Below are positions 8,353 to 15,692 of a stretch of DNA of 36,783 nt, piece after piece. The notes beneath the pieces are model-generated. The model did not search any database and had not been told where the DNA came from. It was given only the letters and a program-made list of their open reading frames with translations. Position 1 is the stretch's first letter. Each line of letters opens with the position of its first letter. The stretch comes from Candidatus Nanopelagicales bacterium (GTDB lineage: Bacteria; Actinomycetota; Actinomycetes; S36-B12): contig JAQTZL010000003.1 of the NCBI GenBank assembly GCA_028687755.1, positions 208,712 through 245,494 on the forward strand. Reading direction: 5' to 3'. The translations under genes were made by a program, and so were the position numbers.

Positions 8353-9225
8353 ATGGCTATTTGGTTAAACGCAGACAGCAAGATTCTCGTTCAGGGTATG
8401 ACCGGATCTGAAGGAACCAAGCACACACGTCGCATGGTTGCATCAGGCGCAAAGGTTGTCGCTGGCGTCACCCCAGGTAAGGCCGGTCAAGATCTTGACG
8501 GCATTCCTATTTTCAACAACGTTCAAGATGCGATGGCAGCAACTGGCGCAAACGTCAGTGTTGTGTTCGTGCCACCTAAGTTCTGCAAGGGTGCAGTTGT
8601 TGAAGCAGTGGACGCAAAGATGCCACTCGTTGTTGTGATCACTGAAGGCGTGCCAGTGCATGACACTGCAGCGTTCTTCCAGTACGCACAAAACGCAGGC
8701 ACCACGCGCATCATCGGACCTAACTGCCCAGGCATCATCACTCCAGGTGTGTCCAACGCAGGCATCATTCCGGCAGATATCGCCAAGTCAGGCCGCATTG
8801 GTCTCGTCTCAAAGTCAGGCACCCTGACCTACCAGATGATGTACGAATTGCGTGACATCGGTTTCTCAACCTGTGTTGGTATCGGTGGCGACCCAATCAT
8901 TGGCACCACGCATATCGATGCGCTTCAGGCATTCCAGGATGACCCTGACACCGATGCAATCGTGATGATCGGTGAAATCGGTGGCGATGCTGAAGAGCGC
9001 GCTGCTGCTTACATCGGCAAGCACATCACCAAGCCAGTTGTTGGCTATGTTGCAGGCTTCACTGCTCCAGAAGGCAAGACCATGGGCCACGCAGGTGCCA
9101 TCGTGTCGGGCTCAGCTGGTACCGCAGCAGCCAAGCAAGAAGCACTTGAAGCAGTCGGTGTGAAGGTTGGTAAGACTCCTTCGGCTACCGCTCTGCTCAT
9201 GCGCGAAATCATGACCAAGGGCTAG
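8353..9225 (+). CDS. sucD: Succinyl-CoA synthetase alpha subunit
   Basis: SucD carries the CoA-binding Rossmann domain and the phosphohistidine of the enzyme. From ATG 8353 (weak AGAGG ahead) it is 290 aa, the family length. [12 protein letters not shown] lies near the N-terminus, [11 protein letters not shown] and [10 protein letters not shown] are present, and GHAGAIVSG places the phosphorylated His at residue 246, the same number as in E. coli SucD. It is cotranscribed with sucC and ends just before a very strong terminator. Confidence 0.96.
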   Translation: MAIWLNADSKILVQGMTGSEGTKHTRRMVASGAKVVAGVTPGKAGQDLDGIPIFNNVQDAMAATGANVSVVFVPPKFCKGAVVEAVDAKMPLVVVITEGVPVHDTAAFFQYAQNAGTTRIIGPNCPGIITPGVSNAGIIPADIAKSGRIGLVSKSGTLTYQMMYELRDIGFSTCVGIGGDPIIGTTHIDALQAFQDDPDTDAIVMIGEIGGDAEERAAAYIGKHITKPVVGYVAGFTAPEGKTMGHAGAIVSGSAGTAAAKQEALEAVGVKVGKTPSATALLMREIMTKG

Positions 9226-9241
9226 TCGCGGACTAGTCAGC

Positions 9242-9275
9242 AAGAAATGGCCTCGGGAAACCGAGGCCATTTCTT
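9242..9275 (+). terminator. Strong terminator after sucD
   Basis: A perfect 15-bp stem (9242-9256 with 9261-9275) closes a GAAA tetraloop. The core is GGCCTCGG/CCGAGGCC and the outer part is AAGAAAT/ATTTCTT, so the stem is flanked by A-rich and T-rich sides and could stop transcription in both directions. The next gene, for heliorhodopsin, starts only 28 nt later. Confidence 0.85.
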
Positions 9276-9287
9276 ATTTCTGGGCTT

Positions 9288-9293
9288 GATAAG
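9288..9293 (+). promoter_or_regulatory. Candidate -10 box of the heliorhodopsin gene
   Basis: GATAAG resembles TATAAT and lies 9 nt before the ATG at 9303. No Shine-Dalgarno sequence precedes the ATG at 9303 or the in-frame ATG at 9309. Because a terminator ends at 9275, the gene needs its own promoter, and the -35 region would fall in the terminator stem. Confidence 0.25.
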
Positions 9294-9302
9294 TGCAACA
9301 CT

Positions 9303-10097
9303 ATGCGCATGACCATTTCCATGGAAGATGCCTTGGCAGTAAAAAATCAGATGTCCAAGATCGTGCGCTTGAACTTAATTGCAGGGGTGTTCCACCTGGT
9401 TCAAATGGTCCTCATCCTTGTGCTCGCAACAGACTTCACGTTGCCTGTCACAGCCTCATATATGGATGGTCCGCCGGGAACTCCACTGCTCGCCCCAGTC
9501 ACCGTGCTTGATTCACGTATCGCATGGGGAGTCGCGCTCTTCTTCGGCTTATCTGCGCTGTTCCACTTCTTGGTTATTTCGCCAATGTTCATCAAGCGCT
9601 ACGCGGCTGGCCTTGTTGAAAAGCGCAACTACTTCCGCTGGGTTGAGTACTCACTGAGTTCTTCCATCATGATTGTGTTGATTGCTCAAATTGTTGGAAT
9701 CACTGATGCTGCAGCGTTGATTGCAATCTTTGGTGTGAACGCATCAATGATTTTGTTCGGCTGGCTGCAGGAAAAATATGAAACTCCTGGCAGTGGTGGA
9801 TGGATGCCGTTCATCTTTGGTTGCATCGCTGGATCAGTGCCATGGATCGTTATCGCTTTTTACACAATTGCACCGGGCTCAACGAGCGCAAATGAAATTC
9901 CTGGGTTCGTTATTGGCATCATCATTTCGTTGTTCCTGCTGTTCAACGTCTTCGCAATCGTTCAGTTCCTGCAATACAAGCCGGTGGGTAAGTGGTCGAA
10001 CTATCTCAAGGGCGAGAAGGCGTACATCGTGTTGAGCTTGGTTGCAAAATCTGCTCTTGCTTGGCAGATTTTTGCCGGAACGCTCGTGCCGGCATAA
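9303..10097 (+). CDS. Heliorhodopsin (retinal-binding seven-helix photoreceptor)
   Basis: This 264-aa protein has seven hydrophobic helices and aligns, from memory, over its full length with heliorhodopsin 48C12, with an eight-residue longer N-terminus. Schiff base lysine K249 lies in SLVAKSALAW (K241 in 48C12). Counterion E115 lies in WVEYSLSSS (E107). H31, H88, E157 and S245 match H23, H80, E149 and S237. Heliorhodopsins bind retinal, have an inverted topology with the N-terminus inside, have slow photocycles and pump no ions; proposed roles are light sensing or regulation of partner proteins. It has no sequence link to proteorhodopsin beyond the lysine helix. The gene stands between a strong terminator and the DUF6350 gene. 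No carotenoid cleavage or retinal synthesis gene is nearby. Confidence 0.96.
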   Translation: MRMTISMEDALAVKNQMSKIVRLNLIAGVFHLVQMVLILVLATDFTLPVTASYMDGPPGTPLLAPVTVLDSRIAWGVALFFGLSALFHFLVISPMFIKRYAAGLVEKRNYFRWVEYSLSSSIMIVLIAQIVGITDAAALIAIFGVNASMILFGWLQEKYETPGSGGWMPFIFGCIAGSVPWIVIAFYTIAPGSTSANEIPGFVIGIIISLFLLFNVFAIVQFLQYKPVGKWSNYLKGEKAYIVLSLVAKSALAWQIFAGTLVPA

Positions 10098-10130
10098 CTG
10101 CTTTCGCCTTTGATCTGAAAGGCTAGGGCC

Positions 10131-11540
10131 GTGTCCGCCCCCGTGATCAAAGATCTACATGCGCTCGGGGCTCGACTCCATCTTCATTGGCTTCTTGCCC
10201 CGCTCGTGGGGCTCGTCGCTGGGCTTTTGAGTTACATCGTCATCGGGATTCCGGTATGGCTCGCGTGGTTGACCACCGAGCATGGAACCAACGGAATTGA
10301 TCAACTCTTCCGACTCATGGGCACTGCGTGGCTTGCGGTTCAGGCCGTGCCAGTGCAAAGCGGTGGTGCAACCTATGCAGTGCTTCCATGGGGTCTTGCG
10401 ATAGTTCCGATCTTCTTCATCTACCGCGGTGGCGTATTCCTGAGTCGTCGCTTGAAAACCAGCGGGCTTATTGAAGTCGGCATACTTGGTCTTGTTGCTG
10501 CGATCTTCTATGGCTTGTTTGCTATGGCCGTTTCCAATGGGTCCTCTACGGCAATCACGTTCACCACCCCTTGGCGCGCTGGGCTCACCGGATTTGTAAT
10601 TGCGTTGGTAGTTCTCAAGATTTCTTTACTGAGAGCTACAAAGTCAGGTCGTCTCCTACTTTCGCTGGTTCCGTCCACGCTCTGGGGAATTTTGCGTGCA
10701 GCCGGCGCTGGCCTGCTGGCGCTTCTTGGCGCCGGTGCTGTTCTCGCGCTCATTTCACTCATCTGGCATTTCTCGCAGATGCGAGGGATCTTTGAATTCC
10801 TGACGCCGAATTTCTTCGGCGGGCTGCTCATTGCTTTGGCGTGCATTGGTTATTTTCCAGTCCTGATCATCTGGGCCACTTCGTACATGCTTGGTGCTGG
10901 ATTTCTCATCGGCCCAGGTATTGGGATGTCGCCGTTTGTCCCGGCACCACCTTCAACGCAGCTCCCGGCGTTCCCGCTCCTTGCCGCCTTGCCTGAGCAA
11001 GTCGGGCCAATCGCTTGGGGTCTTCCCGTCATCGCGGTGGTTATCGGTGTGGGTGTTGGCGTCATGGTGGCTCGCAGCACCAAGCAACCAGCGTTAGTCC
11101 GTCTAGGGCTTGCTGTAGCTGTCGCAGCCTTGATTGGAGTTGGGCTTGGGTTGCTTTCCTGGCTTACCTGCGGATCACTCGGTGATGTTCGTCTTGCCCA
11201 AATAGGTCCTGATCCAGTTCTCGTCGGGCTGCTTGCCTTCGCCCTCATCGCAATTGGTGCAGTGCCTACTGCTCTTGCGCTGCGCATTGATTCTGGTGAT
11301 GAAAGTTCGGCAACTGTCGATTCGTCGAACGTATTGGTAAACGCGGTTGCTGTTCGCGAGATTGAATTCGAAGATGTTGAAGACATCGTCGATATTCCAA
11401 ATGTGTCAGTCGAAGACAAGAATGAAATTGGCTCACCCGACATTGTTGAAGCTGCACCGATAGCCAACAAGAATCTAGAAACCGAAGTGATTGAATTGTC
11501 GGCAACTCAGGCAGATGAGGAACAAGACCGTGGGATTTAA
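10131..11540 (+). CDS. DUF6350 / PerM-like polytopic membrane protein
   Basis: The protein (469 aa) has about nine or ten transmembrane segments over residues ~20-390 and an acidic cytoplasmic tail (EFEDVEDIVDIPNVSVED and following). Its position directly upstream of purN and purH and after sucCD matches the gene called perM in mycobacteria (DUF6350 family), which supports cell division. The start GTG 10131 follows GAAAGG by about 8 nt. It overlaps the next membrane protein gene. The family call rests on topology and synteny rather than on a recognised motif. Confidence 0.7.
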   Translation: MSAPVIKDLHALGARLHLHWLLAPLVGLVAGLLSYIVIGIPVWLAWLTTEHGTNGIDQLFRLMGTAWLAVQAVPVQSGGATYAVLPWGLAIVPIFFIYRGGVFLSRRLKTSGLIEVGILGLVAAIFYGLFAMAVSNGSSTAITFTTPWRAGLTGFVIALVVLKISLLRATKSGRLLLSLVPSTLWGILRAAGAGLLALLGAGAVLALISLIWHFSQMRGIFEFLTPNFFGGLLIALACIGYFPVLIIWATSYMLGAGFLIGPGIGMSPFVPAPPSTQLPAFPLLAALPEQVGPIAWGLPVIAVVIGVGVGVMVARSTKQPALVRLGLAVAVAALIGVGLGLLSWLTCGSLGDVRLAQIGPDPVLVGLLAFALIAIGAVPTALALRIDSGDESSATVDSSNVLVNAVAVREIEFEDVEDIVDIPNVSVEDKNEIGSPDIVEAAPIANKNLETEVIELSATQADEEQDRGI

Positions 11541-12192
11541 AGCAGCATTTGTTTGGGCTTGGGCAACGTATCGAAGCCAGCTTGCTGCTTATATTGCGCT
11601 CTCGGCTGTGGTCGCCATTGTGTTGTTCGCGCAACAAGTTGCCACAAAGCCGATCGTGACGGCTTTGGAAAACTGCATAGATGCAACGTCGCCAGGTCAA
11701 GTCAATTCATGCGAAACCAGCATTACTAGTGCCGGATTGGCTGCAGTTGTTGCGATCGTCTTCAGTTTGATTGCACTCCTTGCGTCTGCGGGAGTGATGC
11801 GCGCAGCGCTAGGCAGCACCCGTGGGCAAGCTCCAAGTTTTGCTGACATGTTGAACGGCAACAACCTCTGGAAGTTTTTGCTCTTTAGTTTTCTTTACAC
11901 AGTCCTACAAAACATCGGGCTATTGGCGTGTTTCTTCCCAATCGTGATCGTCACGCTGTTCTTTCAGCTTGGCCCGTATTTCATTCTTGATCGCGGAGTA
12001 GGGCCGTTAGCGGCGTTCAAAGCCAGTGCTGTTGTGATGAGGAAGAATTTCCAGATCGGCATCTGGCTCGCAGCGATCACGCTGGCGGTATTAATTCTTG
12101 GCAGCGTCACCCTCGGATTGGCCACACTCGTTACCTTGCCGATGCTTTCCCTCGTCACAGCGCACTTGTACCGTCAGTTCACTGATCAGTAG
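11530..12192 (+). CDS. Small polytopic membrane protein of unknown function
   Basis: About 220 aa from GTG 11530, chosen because GAGGAA at 11517-11522 is spaced 7 nt ahead. ATG 11515 is an alternative that adds five residues. Start and upstream stop overlap by 11 nt, so it is coupled to the PerM-like gene. Four to six hydrophobic helices are visible, including LAAYIALSAVVAIVLFA and a C-terminal LAAITLAVLILGSVTLGLAT. A 'GPYFILDRGVGPLAAFKAS' segment precedes the last helix pair, which resembles glycerophosphodiester phosphodiesterase membrane-type or DUF975-like integral proteins. No enzyme motif is present and the function is unknown. Confidence 0.7.
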   Translation: MGFKAAFVWAWATYRSQLAAYIALSAVVAIVLFAQQVATKPIVTALENCIDATSPGQVNSCETSITSAGLAAVVAIVFSLIALLASAGVMRAALGSTRGQAPSFADMLNGNNLWKFLLFSFLYTVLQNIGLLACFFPIVIVTLFFQLGPYFILDRGVGPLAAFKASAVVMRKNFQIGIWLAAITLAVLILGSVTLGLATLVTLPMLSLVTAHLYRQFTDQ

Positions 12193-12291
12193 CTTGGCGC
12201 GGCAGTCATCTTTTCTCCGCGTTGGTGACTTCGGCTGTTTGGCTCCCTTGGGTCTCAAAATGGTCACTGATCTCTGGGGCTGGGCCGCCAA

Positions 12292-12297
12292 TAGACT
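12292..12297 (+). promoter_or_regulatory. Candidate -10 box of purN
   Basis: TAGACT (TAnnnT) is 7 nt before the GTG start at 12305, which lacks a ribosome binding site. This is the pattern of a leaderless transcript. The 112-nt gap after the preceding membrane protein gene fits a separate promoter. Confidence 0.45.
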
Positions 12298-12304
12298 TAC
12301 CCGA

Positions 12305-12874
12305 GTGAGCAAGCGCATCGTGGTTCTAGCCTCAGGCTCAGGCACGCTCTTGCAATCGGTCCTTGATTCCTCCGTTCTTTCTTCACTCGTAGCCGTGGGC
12401 TCAGATGTTCCTGATTGCACGGCTTTAACACGTGCTGCTTCGGCTGGGGTCGCCACCTTTGTGGTGTCGCCTGCCTCGTTTCCTGATCGAGCAGCCTGGA
12501 ACGAAGGGCTCCTTTCGGCACTTTCTGCGTTTTCGCCCGACCTGATCGTCTCGGCCGGATTCATGCGAATCCTTGGTCCGTCTGTGATTTCGGCCTACCG
12601 CGGCCGAATCATTAATACCCATCCCGCTTTGTTGCCCTTGTTTCCAGGAGCGCATGGGGTTCGTGACGCTCTTGCTGCAGGAGTTACTGAGACGGGAACG
12701 ACCCTCCACTACGTGGATGAGGGCGTGGATACAGGTGAGATCATTAGCCAGCGTGTGGTTCCTGTGCTCGCCGATGACGACGAGGCTTGCTTGCATGAAC
12801 GCATCAAAATAGAAGAACGCGGTCTTTTAGTGAGCGCTCTTGAAAAATTCGTAGCTACTGGGAACTTTCAGTAG
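12305..12874 (+). CDS. purN: Phosphoribosylglycinamide formyltransferase
   Basis: PurN transfers a formyl group from 10-formyltetrahydrofolate to glycinamide ribonucleotide in purine synthesis. From GTG 12305 it has 189 aa, the normal length. The N-terminal phosphate loop reads ASGSGTLLQS (9-18). Catalytic N104 and H106 are in IINTHPALLP, and D142 is in VDEGVDTGEI, each two positions before E. coli N106, H108 and D144. The frame is open further upstream, and an ATG at 12260 exists, but the family N-terminus begins at KRIVVLASG. FolD at 21435 makes its cofactor and PurH follows directly. Confidence 0.94.
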   Translation: MSKRIVVLASGSGTLLQSVLDSSVLSSLVAVGSDVPDCTALTRAASAGVATFVVSPASFPDRAAWNEGLLSALSAFSPDLIVSAGFMRILGPSVISAYRGRIINTHPALLPLFPGAHGVRDALAAGVTETGTTLHYVDEGVDTGEIISQRVVPVLADDDEACLHERIKIEERGLLVSALEKFVATGNFQ

Positions 12875-12926
12875 TGCTGTTGTTCGTATTTGAGTTGTTG
12901 TCCGCAGTAATTAGAGGAGCAGTTTG

Positions 12927-14480
12927 ATGACCACCACGCCAATCCGTCGAGCCCTTGTGTCTGTCTACGACAAGACCGGCCTAGAAGAGTTGGCACGTGG
13001 TCTGCACGCAGCTGGCGTTGAAATTGTTTCAACAGGTTCAACTGCCTCCACCATTAGCGGTTTTGGTGTTCCCGTTACACCAGTCGGTGACGTCACAGGA
13101 TTCCCAGAGTGCCTCGACGGTCGAGTGAAGACCCTGCACCCACATATTCACGGCGGCATCCTTGCCGACCTTCGCAAGCAGTCACATGTTGATCAGCTCG
13201 CAGATATGGGCATTGCTCCTTTTGAGCTTGTGATCGTGAATCTCTACCCATTTAACGAGACCGTTGCATCAGGTGCATCAGTTGATGAATGCGTTGAGCA
13301 AATTGATATCGGCGGACCAACCATGGTTCGTGCATCAGCTAAGAACTACGCCAACGTAGCTATCGTGACCTCGCCATCGCGTTATGCAGACGTGCTTGCT
13401 GCACTTACTGCAGGTGGATTCGATTTGGCTGCACGCGCAGAGCTTGCCCGCGCAGCATTTGCTCACACTGCGTCATACGACATCGCGGTGGCTTCCTGGC
13501 TCGGTTCGGTCGTGACTCCAGATCCATCAGGATTCCCAGTGTGGTTGGGCGCATCATGGACGCGTCACGATGTGTTGCGCTACGGCGAAAACCCACATCA
13601 GGCGGCTGCTGCCTATCGCTCAGATCGCAATCAGCCAGGCCTAGCAAACGCAACACAGTTGCAGGGCAAGGAGATGAGCTACAACAACTATGTCGACGCT
13701 GATGCCGCACGTCGCGCAGCCTTCGACCACCTTGAACCAGCCGTGGCGATCATCAAGCACGCCAACCCTTGCGGTATCGCTGTTGGTTTAGATATCGCTG
13801 AGGCGTACCGCCGCGCATTTGCAACGGATCCTGTTTCAGCTTTCGGTGGTGTCGTAGCTGCCAACCGTTTGGTTTCATTAGAAATGGCAGAAGCCATGAT
13901 TGATGTGTTCACCGAAGTCGTGGTTGCTCCAGCATTTGATGAAGCAGCCCTTGAATTGTTTGCATCGAAGAAGAACCTGCGTGTGCTCATTTGTGAAGGC
14001 CCACATGTTGGTCGTAATCAAGAAGCCCGCACCATCACTGGTGGCATTTTGATTCAGCAGGTTGACGATGTTGCCGCAGAAGGCGACAACCCTGCGAACT
14101 GGACTCTTGTTTCTGGTTCCGCTGCTGATCGCAACATGCTTCGCGATCTTGAATTCGCATGGCGTGCGTGCCGTTCGGTGAAGTCGAATGCGATTTTGCT
14201 CGCTGATTCAGGTGCTGCAGTGGGCGTGGGCATGGGTCAGGTCAACCGCGTTGACTCGGCTCGTCTTGCAGTTTCACGTGCTGGAGATCGTGCAACTGGA
14301 TCGGTAGCTGCATCAGACGCTTTCTTCCCGTTTGCTGACGGCCTGCAGGTGCTCATCGATGGGGGAGTTAAGGCTGTTGTTCAGCCGGGCGGTTCCGTTC
14401 GCGATGAAGAAGTGATTGAAGCGGCGAAGGCGGCAGGCATCACGATGTATATGACCGGCACGCGCCACTTCTTCCATTAA
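12927..14480 (+). CDS. purH: Bifunctional AICAR formyltransferase / IMP cyclohydrolase
   Basis: PurH carries out the last two steps to IMP. From ATG 12927 (AGAGGAG at 12913-12919, 7-nt spacing) it is 517 aa. The N-terminal MGS-like cyclohydrolase domain contains STGSTAS and [13 protein letters not shown] (from G65, K68 active-site region). The formyltransferase domain contains [19 protein letters not shown] (K277-G287), [10 protein letters not shown] and the late SNAILLA and PFADGLQ segments. Length and motifs are normal. The 52-nt spacing from purN suggests one operon. Confidence 0.96.
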   Translation: MTTTPIRRALVSVYDKTGLEELARGLHAAGVEIVSTGSTASTISGFGVPVTPVGDVTGFPECLDGRVKTLHPHIHGGILADLRKQSHVDQLADMGIAPFELVIVNLYPFNETVASGASVDECVEQIDIGGPTMVRASAKNYANVAIVTSPSRYADVLAALTAGGFDLAARAELARAAFAHTASYDIAVASWLGSVVTPDPSGFPVWLGASWTRHDVLRYGENPHQAAAAYRSDRNQPGLANATQLQGKEMSYNNYVDADAARRAAFDHLEPAVAIIKHANPCGIAVGLDIAEAYRRAFATDPVSAFGGVVAANRLVSLEMAEAMIDVFTEVVVAPAFDEAALELFASKKNLRVLICEGPHVGRNQEARTITGGILIQQVDDVAAEGDNPANWTLVSGSAADRNMLRDLEFAWRACRSVKSNAILLADSGAAVGVGMGQVNRVDSARLAVSRAGDRATGSVAASDAFFPFADGLQVLIDGGVKAVVQPGGSVRDEEVIEAAKAAGITMYMTGTRHFFH

Positions 14481-14509
14481 TCACTGATTCCGTTTGATTT
14501 TGTGACGTT

Positions 14510-15466
14510 GTGAACGTATCCGGCAGCAAGGTCCCAGTCGCCATTCCAATGGTGGCTTGTGTGGTTGTCGGTGCCCTTACGGCTGTTCAGTCGCGCATGA
14601 ATGGTGAGTTATCGCTGCGCATGCACAACGGTATTGAAGCCGCGGTTTATAGCTTTGGTTCCGGTTTCGTCGTGCTGATTCTCATTGCGCTGCTATCACG
14701 CAAAGTGCGCAATGGATTAGGTGCGGTACCTCGAGCCATTCGCAACGGGCAAATCAAGTGGTGGCAAATTCTTGGAGGAACTCTTGGCGGGTTCTTCGTC
14801 GCAGTTCAAGCATCAGCAGTGCCATTGATTGGTGTTGCAGTGTTCACTATCGCGATCGTTGCTGGGCAGAGCACGAACTCGTTGATTGTTGACCGTATCG
14901 GCCTTGGGCCCGCTGGTAAGCAAGCAATTACCTGGCAGCGAGTTGTTGGCGCGATCTTGGCGGTCGTTGCTGTGACGCTTGCAGTTGAGCAGCGCTTCAC
15001 CGATGGATCGATTCCAATTCTTCCGGTGGTGTTTGCGTTCATCGCTGGCCTGTTGATTGCAGTTCAAGGCGCGATCAATGGCCGGGTGTCGATGGTTTCG
15101 GGTCAACCGCTTTCTGCAGCGTTCCTCAACTTCATGTTCGGCTGCATCGTGTTGGGATTAGCTCTTGGTGTTTCTGTTGGATTTTTGGGTAAAGATCTCA
15201 GCGGGATTTTTGTCGCGCCGTGGTGGGCTTATCTGGGCGGATTAATCGGCATTGTGTTCATCAGCATTGCGGCTTGGTCAGTGCCGATCGTCGGCGTGCT
15301 GATGTTCGCACTCCTCAGTATCTCGGGGCAGCTCATTGGATCGATGACCTTGGACATCGTTGCGCCAACTCCTGGTTCCTCAGTGACGCTCTCGCTAGTT
15401 CTTGGTGTTCTGCTGGCGTTTGTGGCTGTTGGAGTGACTGCGCTCAATCGACAATCGCGCCAATAG
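14510..15466 (+). CDS. DMT-superfamily transporter of the YdcZ (DUF606) type
   Basis: The 318-aa protein has about ten transmembrane helices arranged as two homologous halves. Each half opens with the family signature: GALTAVQSRMNGELS near residue 23 and LLIAVQGAINGRVS near residue 181. Such tandem YdcZ/DUF606 proteins belong to the drug/metabolite transporter superfamily; the substrate is unknown. GTG 14510 was chosen as the first start after the purH stop, 29 nt downstream, and no clear Shine-Dalgarno is visible. It is probably read through from purH. Confidence 0.82.
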   Translation: MNVSGSKVPVAIPMVACVVVGALTAVQSRMNGELSLRMHNGIEAAVYSFGSGFVVLILIALLSRKVRNGLGAVPRAIRNGQIKWWQILGGTLGGFFVAVQASAVPLIGVAVFTIAIVAGQSTNSLIVDRIGLGPAGKQAITWQRVVGAILAVVAVTLAVEQRFTDGSIPILPVVFAFIAGLLIAVQGAINGRVSMVSGQPLSAAFLNFMFGCIVLGLALGVSVGFLGKDLSGIFVAPWWAYLGGLIGIVFISIAAWSVPIVGVLMFALLSISGQLIGSMTLDIVAPTPGSSVTLSLVLGVLLAFVAVGVTALNRQSRQ

Positions 15467-15535
15467 TTAAAGAGTGGCGTTTGTGGCCATCGGCTATTGC
15501 GTGGCCATGTAAGCGTTGTCCCGTATTTGCGGGCT

Positions 15536-15575
15536 AGGAGGTACTGAAATGCACCTTATGGGTGGTAATTGTTAA
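15536..15575 (+). promoter_or_regulatory. Perfect ribosome binding site with an eight-codon ORF (possible leader peptide)
   Basis: AGGAGG at 15536-15541 lies 7 nt before ATG 15549, which opens the frame MHLMGGNC followed by TAA (15573-15575). It is the best ribosome binding site in the region and precedes the polysaccharide operon by about 120 nt. A short hairpin CCCG-tattt-GCGGG comes just before it. It may be a leader peptide, a remnant or chance. Confidence 0.25.
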
Positions 15576-15641
15576 CTCATTCGTAACGTATAATTTTGGC
15601 TCGTGGCGTATCCGCAACACGCTTCGAACTATTCGTTGACA
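15569..15641 (+). promoter_or_regulatory. Candidate promoters of the polysaccharide operon
   Basis: Consensus TATAAT stands at 15589-15594, with TTGTTA at 15569-15574 only 14 nt ahead. Further down TTGACA, a perfect -35 box, stands at 15636-15641 with the weaker GAGGAT 17 nt after it. Either could drive the three-gene operon. The rest of the 15467-15692 gap holds a direct repeat of GTGGCCAT (near 15483 and 15501) and no recognised riboswitch, including no cyclic-di-GMP aptamer that I could see. Confidence 0.4.
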
Positions 15642-15692
15642 GTGCATGTCTAGTTCATGAGGATTCTTGGACACGGCTTCGGGGAGATGAGA

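Noticed and set aside
15467..15656. Cyclic-di-GMP riboswitch before the polysaccharide operon
   Set aside because: The conserved GEMM-I/II core sequences were not found.
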